From Carposina sasakii (lineage: Eukaryota; Arthropoda; Insecta; Lepidoptera; Carposinidae), in assembly GCA_014607495.2 (NCBI GenBank), contig CP053161.1, positions 13,401,115 through 13,465,114 of the forward strand: DNA of 64,000 nt. The letters run 5' to 3'. Shown here piece by piece: positions 18,286 through 59,574 of this stretch (the first letter of the stretch is position 1; every line of letters begins with the position of its first letter). The notes beneath the pieces were generated by a model that saw nothing but the letters and a program-made list of their open reading frames with translations, was not told the origin of the DNA and searched no databases. The position numbers and the translations under genes were made by a program.

Positions 18286-20116
18286 TTTATTCAATTTGCT
18301 TTAACTTATCTACATGGTCAAGGACATTACATAGAAATACTGACAGCAGGATATTGGATTGACGAGTCTAGCTAGAAAATATAAGATACAGTAAGTGCAA
18401 AGTATAAGATTTTTAAAATACCAATTTCCGACCACACTAGCGGTAACTGATATACAACTGAACAAACGCCAACAAGTCTTTGCTGTAACATACCAGAAGG
18501 TCTTCAAACTCTGTTCACTACATGCAAAACTACCAACAATCTTAGTTAAACTTTAACCAGTAATCTGTATTTTTTGACTCATTAAGGCTGTCTTAGCTTG
18601 CACAATGCTACACTAAACGCCATTAACGTTATAATAAGGCCATCTCTTTCTAAAAGAACTAGATGACATTTTGTTAGGGATCTAAATACAAGGTAGACAT
18701 AGTAATAAAGATCACTTATAAAACTTGGAAAGTCAATCCAAACAACCTAAAAATTACCTGATTAGACATGGTTTAGCTTATTATTAGGTTATGTTTGAAA
18801 TAACTTTAACCTTGTTCTATAAATAACATAGTGTTGCACATGCAAGCAGCCTTACAAGTATTCAGTTACCTTCTCTCATACAAATCCAATAGTTTGCACT
18901 CAATAGTTTTTATATTCTACACTTGTTATATACATAATAAATTAACTACTACAGCTAGACGTAGAATAACATTCAGAGGAGATTGACAGAGCGTCACAAT
19001 GAGCCATAGGAATTACGATCAAGGAATATATTAGTGTATCTTGTCTTTTATATTAAATTTAGCATATACAGGCTTCGACAGGCTTGTGAGGCGCCATGCT
19101 TAGGGAAGGAGAGACTCCATTTCACCAATTAATTAACATTTAATTGTTCAAATACAGGATGTTAATATTTACCCACAATCAATTGTAAAATCTGGCCAGA
19201 AGCAACAATAATTTTAAACAGATCATAGTGAAATCAAGCCTTTTACACGTAAGGGACAGGGCACACTGCTCTGTGACAAGCTACTAGAGTGTGACCTATC
19301 TCTTGTACAGCATTCAATCAAATGTTGCGCAGACACGGACAACACAACAGAAGACAAATGAAACACGGATGCTTATTGACCTAAAAATGAAGAAACATTT
19401 ATTTTCAGTATGTCTTTTGTAAAATTTAATAACAGAATGAATTAAACGTGGTAGAGAATAACAGAGTGGAGTACTTTCCATTTCGATAGAATTAGTTTCA
19501 CCAACAATAGAAATATAATATTTATCAAGTCATTTACAGATACAATTAATGCAGTACCAATAAATCTAATTTATTCGTTTACCGAGTTAGTTAAATGTAA
19601 ACATTCATTATGACCGCAAGCACTTGGGGCGCCGCGGCCCCCCGCACACTTGGGTATACTATTTTTTTTTGTAATTTTTTCATTTTTAAATCTTCACGTT
19701 CATACTTGAAAAAAATTTACATTAAAATGTATCGGAAAGGTGCGTGAGGGCACGCTCCTGCGTCAGGCAGCACGCACACACTCGCACGCCGCGACTTGCA
19801 CATCACACCGCGACGCACACCTATTCGATTCCCTTTGTACCGCTACAGTTCAAATTTCATCTTACATAGTAAAATTAACGGAATACTTTAAATCTAAAAT
19901 AAAAGTGAGATGCGGCGGCGGCGATCGCCGGAGAGCCCGCGTCGCCGCCGCCGCATCGGCTTAACATTAGTACATCATTAAACTGAAACGATGACAATAT
20001 TTAATTTATCGCAAACACTAGAGAAATGCAGGTCCAATACGATGGTAATATTGTGTGTCATGAAACAAAATGTATATTTAAATTCTCTGCTTTTTACACA
20101 CACACTAGCCGGGCGC
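18286..20116 (-). other. Likely long calmodulin 3' UTR
   Basis: This repeat-poor stretch lies downstream of the calmodulin stop. AATAAA signals on the minus strand at 18286-18291 and 17899-17908 could end it. Long 3' UTRs are usual for animal calmodulin genes. A GC-rich hairpin is at 19909-19957. The exact end is not determined. Confidence 0.5.
19909..19957 (-). other. GC-rich hairpin in the calmodulin 3' UTR
   Basis: Arms 19909-19924 (GATGCGGCGGCGGCGA) and 19942-19957 are exact complements with a 17-nt GC-rich loop. It stands out from AT-rich surroundings and would form a very stable stem in the RNA. Confidence 0.75.
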
Positions 20117-49393
<29,277 letters not shown>

Positions 49394-49705
49394 TGTAGAT
49401 TAACTTGGATTATCAGGAGCTACACTAAAAAAAATCACAGACTACGCCGCAAAAGCGACCGCACGGACCGACGTTTCAAACGATACTGCCGCCCTCACTC
49501 GCGTGAACGGTCGGGCCGGTAAACTCGCGACCGCGATTCGCTTCGAGTGCGAATCGTTCCGAATCGTCTATTCGATTCGCCGTATATTCATGTCCGATTT
49601 TGCCGATTTCTGCATTCGATTCTCACTGTTTTGTAAAGTTACGTGTTTCTAAACGCGATTTTCTCGAACGTCGTAGTCCATGTCTCGGGACGCACGGCAC
49701 GGGAT
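49394..49705 (-). other. Calmodulin 5' UTR (predicted)
   Basis: It runs from the predicted start about 30 bp below the TATA box to the ATG exon. It is CpG-containing, including TTCGAATCGCCGT-like words. The transcription start is inferred from the TATA position only. Confidence 0.5.
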
Positions 49706-49732
49706 TACATTTAATCCGCAAAGGATAGTCGG

Positions 49733-49740
49733 TTTTATAT
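49733..49740 (-). promoter_or_regulatory. Calmodulin TATA box
   Basis: ATATAAAA on the minus strand (GCCCGATATAAAACCG) lies about 340 bp before the ATG. A CCAAT motif (GCCAATC on the minus strand) occurs at 49779-49785 in GC-rich DNA that extends to about 49,935. Confidence 0.65.
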
Positions 49741-49744
49741 CGGG

Positions 49745-49935
49745 CGGGTGCGGCGGCGTGAACTAGCGGTCGGCGCGCGCCGATTGGCCGTCGCGCACCT
49801 GCAATGCGTCACTGCGGCTGCTAGCGGCTATGGTGGAGCGAGCGGCGACGGCGAGTGGCGGCGGCCGTGTCTAGCGCGCTCTGCAGCGACGGCGCTGGAG
49901 CCCAATCACCCTGTGGCCTAGTTCCAGCGCGCCGC
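49745..49935 (-). promoter_or_regulatory. GC-rich calmodulin upstream promoter region
   Basis: The stretch includes GCGGCGGCGTGAACTAGCGG, a CCAAT motif at 49779-49785 and CGGCGACGGCGAGTGGCGGC. It contrasts sharply with AT-rich DNA beyond 50.0 kb. Confidence 0.6.
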
Positions 49936-50865
49936 AGTGTCCGCCCGTGGACGATGCCAGCGCTAATGAGATAATTTGGCCGTAGGGACTAGGAAGGGAT
50001 ACAGGCGGTTACCCGCCTTCCAGAACAAACCTAGATCGCATTCGTTTGTATGTAAATTGATCTCTGGATAGTCGAATCTGACCAGTGTTCACAATTAGGT
50101 ACCTAGAATACAAATTATTTCTTAGAGGTACGTACTTATCTATCACAAAAATTACAAAGGTAATTGTAACTGATAAAGTGATTATCGATGTTGATTATTG
50201 GCTCGGTATTAGCGTTGAAATTGATAATATAGGTACCAATTATACTTAGTTTTTGTGTTTTCTTCAAATACATAGTAAATTCGGTTACAGAATAGGGCAT
50301 GTATAAAGACGGAAATTTCTATTTCTATAAGGAGTAATCTGTAATAAATAATTGATAATAGAATATTCGTGACCATAAAAAAATAATAGCTGCGAGACAA
50401 AATGTTTCGGCCTTCTGAAAAATTTAATCTGTTGTATTTCATGGGTACATCTCTATTATTATTGTACAACATCCCTAGCTGGCCATAGACCATAAACCAG
50501 AAATACAGAATATTACTTAACTCAAAAAAAGAAAACATGTTTGTAGTGACATCTATAATTGAACTATTGAACCATCAGGCCAGATTATTGACAGATCGAT
50601 GGTATACGCGCTATTAGCCTACAGATGGCGTGACATAAATTAAATCTATAAAGCCCAGTGCTTCTTATTGTTTTATTACATTATTTATATTATTTAGAAC
50701 GTGATATTGAGTAAAAAAAATCAGTTTGGTCACAAAATCATAACAGCCAAATAAGAATTGAAATGTAACTAAGATGTGAGAATACTCGTGCCGTCACGTT
50801 ACGTTGATAGTAGCGCCACGATATTTTATCTATCTGGCTTTTTGGTATCATGTTTTATGAAGCCA

Positions 50866-51052
50866 AATTGGACGTAGTTATGCAAACGGGAACCAACCCA
50901 CTAATGTATTAAATAAAATTTTAGGCTACATTAGCATTCAAAAATGAGCTTTCTATCAATCTTGTGAACATCAAAATAATCTGTAATTTTTGTTAGAATT
51001 CGATCTTACTGTTTATGTGGGTTGGTTCCCGTTTGAATAACTACGTCCAATT
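50866..51052. mobile_element. MITE with 35-bp inverted termini
   Basis: AATTGGACGTAGTTATGCAA at 50866 and its complement ending at 51052 pair over 35 bp with one mismatch (34/35). The body is 187 bp with no ORF, and no clear target duplication is visible. Confidence 0.85.
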
Positions 51053-51427
51053 ATGCTTTTCCATATTTAACACGTTTAACTTTTCAGCTACCTATTTGGT
51101 TTGCCTTCGGTACACAAATATCATGTAACCTGTGTTGTATATCTATAGACAGAACCTCCCTAGGTAAGTAGGTACATACAATGCCGAAGTGAGAAATTCT
51201 CAAACGAAACTTAGCAGAATATCTTTAAAACAATACCGGTAGGTATTCTCTAATATTCCTCAAGCAACATTCTGGCGCGCTATTGTACGCTTTATAGCGC
51301 CATAAATAAGACTCAGACATTTCGGCGGGCCTTGTAAATAATATTAATTGTGAGGACAATATAAGAAATTCCTAATATATTGGAATTCCTCATTGATAGG
51401 TACTCGTAGTTATTAGTAGGTATCATA

Positions 51428-51739
51428 TACAGAGGATGTTTTTTCGTTGCCACCCTTAACGAAGGGTACGTACTCTATACATCAAATAAAGTAAGTTTAT
51501 TCCAAAAAAATGCTGGGAAACAATGTAATTTTTTTTTTGAAATTTTTATTGTTACTCGATCGGGCGAAATTTATCAATGCTAGTTTTTTCATAGACAGAT
51601 ATTGATTATTTCTCATGAAAAAATCTTGCTACGCGCGTCTCTATGTGCATTTATGCAGAAAAACGCAGTATATTTACTCAACTTTGGACCTTAATATTTT
51701 GGAAACCAGACACGACGACGACACAAAAATCATTCTGTA
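51428..51739. mobile_element. TACAGGATG-ended MITE (copy 3, internally deleted)
   Basis: Starts TACAGAGGATGTTTTTTCG and ends AAATCATTCTGTA. It lacks the CATGGAGAAAAATGATCGTG block found in the other copies and has lost about 70 bp. Confidence 0.7.
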
Positions 51740-51779
51740 TATCATCAGCGATACTCATTTTTTTTTCGTGTGTAGAGTA

Positions 51780-52010
51780 GAATTCGTACCACCCCTGCCT
51801 GCCCGTGGGTATCGTAAGAGGCGATTAAGGGTTTCCGGGAGGCGGGCAGCAGCTTCTCTCGTGTTAACAACATAGTCCAAAAATCACATTGCGGTTACCA
51901 ATCCGCCCCAGCATAGTGACTATGGACAAAAATCACTGGCAGTCAGTAGTAGCGTAGCGTGCCCTGGGAGAGGCCTACGTCTAGCAGTAGACTGCAATAG
52001 GCTGATGGAT
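51780..52010 (-). repeat. TATTGCAGTCCACTGC-type repeat, minus orientation
   Basis: GGCGATTAAGGGTTTCCGGG, TTGCGGTTACCAATCCGCCC and CTAGCAGTAGACTGCAATAG match the complement of the 14217 family. Confidence 0.75.
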
Positions 52011-52104
52011 GAGTATGTTATACATTCCTAGTGCTTTAGGAAAGTACGTACGTCTTACCACGTGGGACTTAAAAGTGGCCTAGTTGACGGTGAAAAGTGC
52101 ATAA

Positions 52105-52482
52105 TACAGGATGTTTTTTTGTGGCCACCTTTAACGAAGGGTACGTATTCTATACATGAAATAAAGTAAGTTTATGCCAAAAAAAATGCTGGGAAAAAAA
52201 AATTAAATTATTATTAAATTCCTTGATCGTGCGAAATTTATAGTGTCTAGTGTTTATGTTAGTTTTTTTATAGACAGATATTAATTATTTTTCGTGAAAA
52301 AATCCTGCTACGCACGTCTATGTGCATTTATGCAGAAAAACGCAGTCTATTTACTCAACTTTGGACCCTAATATTTTGGAAACCAGACACTTCCCAGGTA
52401 TGCTTCCATGGAGAAAAATGATCGTGATGATGAGGAGATTCCGTAGTTTTCGGAAACGTTGACGACCAAAAATCACCTTGTA
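52105..52482. mobile_element. TACAGGATG-ended MITE (copy 4)
   Basis: Starts TACAGGATGTTTTTTTGTGG and ends AAAAATCACCTTGTA. It is the closest relative of copy 1 in this window. Confidence 0.78.
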
Positions 52483-52740
52483 TTGTGTAAGTATAATAAA
52501 TTTTCTTAATAATATTTAAGAAAAAAAAAAAAAATCACCCGAGTTCTTTCTCGTAGTTTCAGTAAGTAAGCCTGAGTGTACAAGTTGTTGTATCCATTAG
52601 GGACATAGTAGGTAGTTATGTACCTACGTTTGAAAGGAAACTCATGTACTTTAACAGCGACATAAGTTTTATGACAGATTTTCCATTTGAATATGAAATA
52701 GGAACAATTCTGCTAAGTAAGTACTTATATTTCATCACCA

Positions 52741-53000
52741 ACATCATCAGCCTATTGCAGTCCACTGCTGGACGAAAGCCTCCCCCAGGGCACGCTACAA
52801 GACTGCCATGGGGGGTATTTGCCCATAGTCACCACGATGGGCAGGCGGGTTGGTGACCGCAGTTTGTATTTTGGACTACGTTGTCAACACGGGAGGCGCT
52901 GCTGCCCACCTCCCGTAAACCCTTAATCGCCTCGTACGATACCAACAAGCAGACATGGGGTGGTATAAATTCTACTCTGCCGGTACCACGCGACCAACTT
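52741..53000 (+). repeat. TATTGCAGTCCACTGC-type repeat
   Basis: GCCTATTGCAGTCCACTGCT, CATGGGGGGTATTTGCCCAT, GGGCAGGCGGGTTGGTGACC and CTACTCTGCCGGTACCACGC. Confidence 0.78.
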
Positions 53001-53124
53001 ATAATATTTACCATAGAAATATTAGATTTCTGCAATAACGTTATTAGAAGAAATAAAAAAATGTTCTTAGGTATGTACTTATATACCTATTTATTTATAA
53101 ATAGAAGATACAGATCACTAGACT

Positions 53125-53430
53125 GGTATATTGTAAGTCCCTCCTGGGATTTTCTATGCTTGTATTTGTATTTTTCTGATCGCCTGTTGATCCTGGCTTG
53201 CAGGAGTTGCAGTGGCGGAAATGAGTGGTGGGCCAATCCGGCACCCTGATTACGTAAAAGTAATAGCAAAGCCGAAGCAAACCGATAGCGAAAATTGTAC
53301 AATATTCGCATTAAAATGTCAAAGTTCCTCTAAAATTCATTTTACGTAATACGAATTTGATAAGCAATTAGCGATTTTTTGACAATTTTCGCTATCGCTT
53401 TGCTTTGTTATTTAGGTAATAAGGGGCCGA
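53125..53430. repeat. Two adjoining repeats (16085-type and CGATAGCGAAAATTGTAC-type)
   Basis: About 53125-53245 matches 16085-16200. About 53250-53430 has inverted ends GATAGCGAAAATTGTACAAT and GACAATTTTCGCTATCGC, a palindromic element related to those at 13095 and 23640. Confidence 0.6.
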
Positions 53431-53627
53431 TTTGTTACGAGTATGTAGAGCAACTGGTGTTTGCGTAAGAAAGTCGGTTTCTCATCGCGACTGTGGTTGC
53501 TTGCGATGGCTCGCAACCACATGTTAAGCCTCGTCAGAATCAAGGGACCACAGAGGGTGGACTACCCTATGAACTAACACCATTTATGTCTTTTATTAGT
53601 CAGAGCTGGGTTATGGACTCCTATGAG

Positions 53628-53890
53628 AACAGGCGGCTCCTGGTGTTTTTAGATGGGAGTTCACATTCTTTTCATTATGAGCAAAATCTTCACTCTTATT
53701 AAATTCAGAGGACCTAATGAAACACATTAAAGACAACCATATCGCGTTCTAACTCGGACTAAGCGACACTATTGTATAAACATAGTAGAATTGAAAGATA
53801 GTTATAAATATAGAGAAATATAGATTGCCTATGTAATCTTCGTGGGTGGGAGTGCACTGCACGAGCGCTCTTTAGGACGAGCCACCAGTG
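53628..53890. mobile_element. hAT-type non-autonomous element (copy C, internally deleted)
   Basis: Ends near AGGCGGCTCCTGGTG and GACGAGCCACCAGTG. The flanks CCTATGAG (53620-53627) and CTTATGAG (53891-53898) match at 7 of 8 bases. The body shares GTAATCTTCGTGGGTGGGAG with copies A and B but is only 263 bp. Confidence 0.7.
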
Positions 53891-53931
53891 CTTATGAGTA
53901 TCACGAGGTATGTGTCGTCTTGTCTCGTCGT

Positions 53932-54150
53932 CGTCTTCAGACTATCGCAGTCCACTGTTGGACGAAGGCCTCCCCCAGAGCACGCCACAAGGCAAGCGGG
54001 TTGGTGACCGTAGTGTGATTTTCGGACTATGTTATCAGTACGGAAGGCGCTGCTGCCCACCTGCCGGAAACCCTTAATCGCCTCGTACGATACCCACGGG
54101 CAGGCATGGGGGGTACAAACTCTACTCTGCCGGCACCATGGGGCTATGTG
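53932..54150 (+). repeat. TATTGCAGTCCACTGC-type repeat, diverged
   Basis: CGCAGTCCACTGTTGGACGA, GTTGGTGACCGTAGTGTG, GGAAACCCTTAATCGCCTCG and CTACTCTGCCGGCACCATG. Confidence 0.7.
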
Positions 54151-54257
54151 TTCTCAAGGTACACGAGGTATGTGTAATCAAAATTTGATACTACTTCGTT
54201 GTACTCGTATGCTATTAATAGAACAATGTTATAAGTCCTATGCTGATGCGGGTCTTC

Positions 54258-54430
54258 ACTAGAATACATCAGCTACATCTCCTTCCATGCATGTCGTCAA
54301 GTCTACAAGGCTATCTCTCAGGCTAAGAGGTGCTCGTCACTGATCTTTTACATCTGTCTCAGCTTTGCTAAACGTGGCTGCGGGATTTCCTTTACGATCC
54401 TGCAGTTCTGGTTACCTCATTTTGAGAACA
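54258..54430 (-). repeat. GGAAGGAGATGCAGCTGATG family, minus copy
   Basis: ATCAGCTACATCTCCTTCCA, CATGTCGTCAAGTC, TAAACGTGGCTGCGGGATTT and ACGATCCTGCAGTTCTGG are the complement of the 8725 copy in the expected order. Confidence 0.7.
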
Positions 54431-54569
54431 CGATCAAATAAAGAAGAAGAAGAAGAGATCTCTAATCTTGTAGAGATAAGCTTGCCATTGCATCTCTTCT
54501 TTTATCTTGTATGCTATATTTATATTCTTTTGTGTATGTGCAATCTATCTATCTTCTATACATACCTAT

Positions 54570-54895
54570 AATAAAAATGTAACGGATCGCTGTCTGTACA
54601 TGGAAGATATATGAGAAAGAATTACGAGTATATAGGAGACCTTTATCAACGCAATAGTACCTAAAATAATGTTTTTTTACATTTTTGTCTGTTTGTCGGT
54701 TTGTCTGTGCGTTTGTGCACGCTAATTTCAGAAACGGCTGAACCGATTTCGATGCAGTTTTCAGGAATATATTGTGACAGGTCCCACTTAATATATAGGC
54801 TACTTTTTATCCCGGGAAAATTTTGATATCCCGGATAATTTCGACATTTTGTTTTTTCTGTAGTCCACGAGGACGGAGTCGCGGGCGTCCACTAG
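54570..54895 (-). repeat. GGACGCCC-type non-LTR tail, minus copy
   Basis: Reads, on the minus strand, CTAGTGGACGCCCGCGACTC, GTCCTCGTGGACTACAG, TTATCCGGGATATC and GAGACTTAGCGTGCAC-like blocks as in the 10003 copy, ending near AACGGATCGCTGTCTGTACA. Confidence 0.72.
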
Positions 54896-54944
54896 TAAAT
54901 AATAAGAACACGATCAAATAACACATTTGAGGACAAGATCAGCG

Positions 54945-55050
54945 ACAAGTTGCAAGCTCAACGCTGATCTAAATTCCTTAGTCAACTCTTGCGTCATGCA
55001 CGGAAGGAGATGCAGCTGATGTATTCTAGTGAAGCCCCTCATACACAAGC
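54945..55050 (+). repeat. GGAAGGAGATGCAGCTGATG family copy
   Basis: Contains AATTCCTTAGTCAACTCTTG, CATGCACGGAAGGAGATGCA and GATGTATTCTAGTGAAGCCC. Confidence 0.7.
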
Positions 55051-55446
55051 TCATGTGTGTCATAATTATGTATGTGAAAAAGTCGCCACAAATCGAAAGT
55101 CCGCGGTGTTTAGTTTAATGAATTAAATGCGTAATTATAATGGGCGCGGCGATGGGCGACGGCTGGCGTGGGAGTGGCCCATCAGTGGAGTGCCTTCGTG
55201 TACTTCTACTGTGTTATTAAAATGAAGATTATTACGTTTGTCGAATCTTTTTGCATTTTTTGGATATGGGTTTTTATTTAAATTCGGAATAGCTTCGCTT
55301 TTAGTGCAAGTTTTAGTTAGATTATCAATAATTTAGTTATGATAAAATTAGACAAGTTATGAAGTTATACATATCTACATTAAAAAAAAACACACACAAT
55401 GTTTTCCCAAAATGAGTTGGGTTAGAAAAGATCAGAGACAACTTAC

Positions 55447-55522
55447 CTGCCTTGAGTTCCTTCATGTACTGAAGGAGCACCAGCACCCGTATGATGAATT
55501 TGGTACGAGCGAGATGTTGCAT
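55447..55522 (-). CDS. Candidate first exon of an unknown minus-strand gene
   Basis: ATG at 55520-55522 opens 25 codons plus one base and ends at a perfect donor, GGCAG|GTAAGT. The peptide MQHLARTKFIIRVLVLLQYM KELKA is basic then hydrophobic then amphipathic, not clearly a signal peptide. No partner exon is recognised at lower coordinates. It cannot splice to calmodulin exon 2, because the phase would give a stop. It may be a chance ORF. Confidence 0.3.
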
Positions 55523-55529
55523 TTTTAAA

Positions 55530-56920
55530 CGCTATTAATAACTAGATAAACTAAGTGCATGTACTTTGCATGTAAAAAGTAGACTTAAGAATTAGAATAT
55601 ACACTTGTTCTCGAGCCAGGACTAAAGGAATTAGGGCTGATAGAAGTGGTTTGCAATCCCTTTTTACACACTAAGTAGAAACACTTCCCTTGTCTAGTTA
55701 TTACTGTCTAGTAAAACCCCAATCCAAATATAAGTTTTTATTTTATCTATTGAATTATATTAATTGCCTAGCGTTTCTTTGGTAGGTATATGCTGGAGAA
55801 CCACAATATTAGGAATATTCCAATCTGTCACCTGTTCCTAGGGATCGCAAAAAATCCGGAAAAAATGATGATGATTTGATCTGTTCCACTATTAGTAAGA
55901 AAAGTGGGACCGATCAAAACTTTTTCCGTTATGTCACTCTAGCTAGGGGAAAAAAGGGCAATATTGAAATGGAACATTGTACACAAAACACGTAGCAGTT
56001 GCTACGAGCCGTAGCGTTTGCTACGCACCGTAGTCAATTACTCAACATGGCGGTCGTCGACAGGAAGCTTAACCTTAAATGCTAATGAGGGTGGTACAAT
56101 ACTCAACCTTCTGCCACTGACTTAAGTGTTATGCCCTTTGTATTGTAAAATTATAATGAAACGTAAATTAGCTCTTAGAAGGAGCTTTCTAGATGACCGC
56201 TAGTTAAAATGTACGACTTTACTTTCAACGTAATTACGCAATAGTTTGTAAAAGTGTTATTACAAAACCGCGTCTAAAGAAGCTAGAAACTGTTAGAAAA
56301 TGACATTTGACAGTAAAATGTATGAAATATCTGTCAAATTTAGGCAAAGTTTCTTTTGTTTGTTAAACATAGTCTTTAAGGTTTACAGGTACATTCAAAA
56401 TGTCTTTTAATTAGAACTTTTTGCTAATTCGCTCAATGCCAATTTTTATTTACGTATCCCTATTAACAGTAGAAATTGACTTGAACTCACGTAAAATTCC
56501 GGAAAAATATTTACGTAGATATTGATTGGTGATAATGTTTGACACAGTCTTACTTTAGTTAATGAAATTGGGCCATTGGACACTCCTATTTGAATAAATT
56601 AACATTTTAGTTCAGTGGTTCCCAATTAGTGGTACACGTACTCCCAGGGGTATGCAAGGTTGCATTAAGGGCTACGCGGCGCTTACCAAAAAGAAAACCA
56701 AAATTACCAAAATATATTTATATGTGCAAAGAAAACGCGTAATTCATAATTATTTTTTCATCCCGATAGCTAAGCCAAATCTCGGCAAACAAAGCTGAAT
56801 CCCTCAGCACAATCTTTTAATGATGAAACGATCAACCATATCCTTACGGATTATACTATGGAGAAGTGTTTTTATCTTAGTCAAGATATTATATATTATA
56901 AATTTATTAATAAAGAAATG
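55530..56920. other. Intergenic stretch without recognised genes
   Basis: A repeat at about 56290-56360 is shared with 730-880. AAAACCAAAATTACC-rich DNA and a short ORF at 56820 look non-coding. Confidence 0.5.
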
Positions 56921-57085
56921 GAAAAAATTCCTCACCCGGGTGGGAATCGAACCCTCGACCTCATTTAACTTCATTATAAGTATGCAATATCTCGCCTTCT
57001 GTCTATCACATGTGTCAACATGTGAAATCTTCCTTCAGGACCTCTGATATAACGGCACCGCTATCTGAGGAGTTAAGAAAGCCCT
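56920..57085 (-). mobile_element. tRNA-derived SINE, minus strand
   Basis: On the minus strand, GATAGCGGTGCCGTTATATC and GAGGGTTCGATTCCCACC are A-box- and B-box-like, with CCGGGTGAGGAATTTTT after. The 5' and 3' arms do not pair as in a tRNA. Confidence 0.55.
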
Positions 57086-57539
57086 AGTAAAGCCTCATTA
57101 TTTTCTTTCCTGTAAGTATTTATTATAAAATGGTTGGTCAATGAAAGCATAGTAAGTGCTCAAAATTACTACTAAGTCAATATTTACAAGGCAGTAATAC
57201 TATGGCTTTTTCGCCGTGATATCCAACTCAGGGTGTGGGCGGAAGGTGGGGGCGGAATCAAAAGGGAAATTGCTTTATTGTCCGCCAATTTCACTTATTT
57301 AACGAATTAGGGCTCGTTAAAGTAAATTTAGTATTATTTGGAAAGTTCTGTGTAGTAAGTTTCTAGAGATATTTTATAATGTTTGGAGAGTGCCTAGCTA
57401 CAAACGGGCAATCATTTTATCGAATTCACCGTAATAAATTCTGTAAAAGCTTACGAAGAGTTGTCAAAAAATATTGTAGCAATACCGTTACTTAGCTATT
57501 TGGTGGCAGGTCTTTTTACATTTGACAAGTGAAGCTGCT

Positions 57540-57660
57540 TTTCCACCAAAAAGGTCATCATATCCACCGTTCATGTTCTACTCCACGATGTCAATGAATT
57601 CGATTAGTAGATATTAGACGCATCAATAGCAAGGTAGCGTAGCGCTTTGCGTTTATGGCA
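57540..57660. repeat. Diverged CCACCAAAGATGTG-family repeat
   Basis: TTCCACCAAAAAGGTCATCA, CGATGTCAATGAATTCGATT and GTAGATATTAGACGCATC match the order of 23290 and 47755. Confidence 0.45.
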
Positions 57661-57954
57661 AAATTTTATCGAATTCCTTCACAAGCCTATTATTGCCTTA
57701 TTAGTGCCTTAAATTAGTCTGGTCTACGTTTACCACAATAAAATACAGTTAACAATATGGTAATAGATGGGCACAGAATAACAAATGGTTTCTAAAAACA
57801 TTTTACAAAGATAAATCGTCCATTTAATTATGTTTTTGTCACTTTAACAGCCGAAGATTAACGACGTTGCTTTACGAGTCTGAATACGTGACCAAAGAGA
57901 TGCTTATGCAAGAACGCATCACTTAGAACCGTATTCAGTCAGTCAAACATTAAG

Positions 57955-58265
57955 AATAGAATAGAATAGAATATCATTTATTTGACACATACACAGACAA
58001 CACAAGTCAAGAAAAAAAGGAGACATAAGACAATAATGAAATTATAACAATAAGAAAGTACAGCCAGGGAGAAGATACAAAGAAGTATGTTATGCGCTTA
58101 GTCAATCTCCTACATTCTGGCTACCTATACACGTGGATCCTATAGTTATCATATTAAGGTGGTAGTCGCCAACCGTTTTGGCAGCTGTGCCTGGCAGAGG
58201 CGTCTGGCATAAGCCTTTATGTGCCTGATCGAAGATTTGCCTCTAATCTATGCAAACAGAGATGT
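57955..58265 (-). repeat. Non-LTR retroelement 3' end, (AATAG)n tail
   Basis: AATAGAATAGAATAGAATAT followed by CATTTATTTGACACATACAC is the reverse of a LINE tail with a simple-repeat end. GGTAGTCGCCAACCGTTTTG is part of its body. No ORF survives. Confidence 0.5.
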
Positions 58266-58269
58266 GTCA

Positions 58270-59165
58270 TTCTACGTACACTCGACTTTTATGAGTTTAG
58301 GTATGCGGTTACCACGGCTCTTGAAACGGTGTAATTGACGCGTATTCGACGCTTTCGTACATAAAACAATTTCTTTATTTGGAAAGTGTATTAAACGCGC
58401 TGTAGCTGTGCGTTTTTACGCTTTGACCTACCGTCGCATTATGTTGTACCGACCCGCACCCTTATTTTGTAACTTGCGATCGGTCGGCAACCGGTCGCTA
58501 AACGTCAAAAGACGACTACGCGACCGATTCCAAGAAACCCTATTCTGTAATGAAGCAGTATGGTGCACTGACTTTTTAATCTAGTAGGATAATACCAAAT
58601 GTCAATTTTGACAGCGACTATCGTTGCAATTTACAAAATCAGCCTGCCGATCACACAGAGCGAATACGCTCCGCTCTAACGCGGCAGCGTTATTACGTCA
58701 CGTTGTATTGTATTTCTACTGCATTCACACTGAAAATACCGCGACATTACAGCGAATAACGACTATCACTCGTAAAACTATTTAGGCCTTCAATGCCCTC
58801 TACCTATATGGTTTTAGGTCACTGGCGTAAGTAAGTTCACACAATAGGTTTGTCAAATCTAAAACAAATGTTGCAATTTCCCTTATCTTGCGAAAGCCTC
58901 ATACACAGGGCGGGGCGGGCCGCAAGGGTAAACAAGTATGCAAATGAAAGTAAATTATAACGCCAGTGGCGCCGCGGCGAGGTTTGAATATTAATTATTT
59001 TCCAGTTTAATTACACTAGATAAATGTAATGGCTTTCCCCCGTTATACCTTTTTTTTATTAAGAAAGTTTAATTTTAATCAAGCTGTAATTTATACAATT
59101 TGTAAGAAAGGGTCCTGTCTACTCTTTTTAATTAATAAAATTATGTTTTGTTGTGCATTCAATTA
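58270..59165. other. Intergenic stretch without recognised genes
   Basis: There are mixed short CG-containing words around 58440-58700 (GATCGGTCGGCAACCGGTCG, CGCTCCGCTCTAACGCGGCA), possibly old inverted-repeat element debris, but no clear ends. Confidence 0.4.
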
Positions 59166-59167
59166 TA

Positions 59168-59526
59168 AGGCTGCTTGTCTATTGAAGCGGAGCGAGCTTG
59201 CGGAGCGGGGCGAGCGAGTATTGCGGAGCGGACTTGCGGCGCTAGGCCGAGTTCACGCGACGAGTCATTTGAGCAGAGGGCGGCGGGCGGTCAGTTCAGT
59301 TCATACTATCATCCCATGCCCCGCCCGAGCGAGGCCGGTGCTCTGCTCCGCCGGCTCGCACCGCCGGCTCCCTACCTCGCGCCCCGCTGCCGAAAACGTA
59401 TGAATTTTAATACTAGCTCGCAAATCCCTTTCCACCACAGTTGAGCGGATTATCCAATCCTATTGGTTAATATTTTTCCGTTTCTCCGCTCCGCAAGCTC
59501 GCTCCGTTTCAATGGACAGGCAGCCT
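59168..59526. mobile_element. PIF/Harbinger-like MITE with TAA duplication, GC-rich body
   Basis: AGGCTGCTTGTCTATTGAAG and its near complement TTCAATGGACAGGCAGCCT, continuing through GGAGCGAGCTTGCGGAGCGG, form arms of about 40 bp. TAA flanks both sides. The two overlapping ORFs inside are chance products of the GC-rich body. Confidence 0.75.
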
Positions 59527-59574
59527 AAGCAAGAATATTTACAGACCTGAATAATTTATACATATCTTATATAC

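Noticed and set aside
59029..59444. Two overlapping plus-strand ORFs of 124 and 89 residues
   Set aside because: They run through the GC-rich inverted-repeat element at 59168-59526 and lack splice context.
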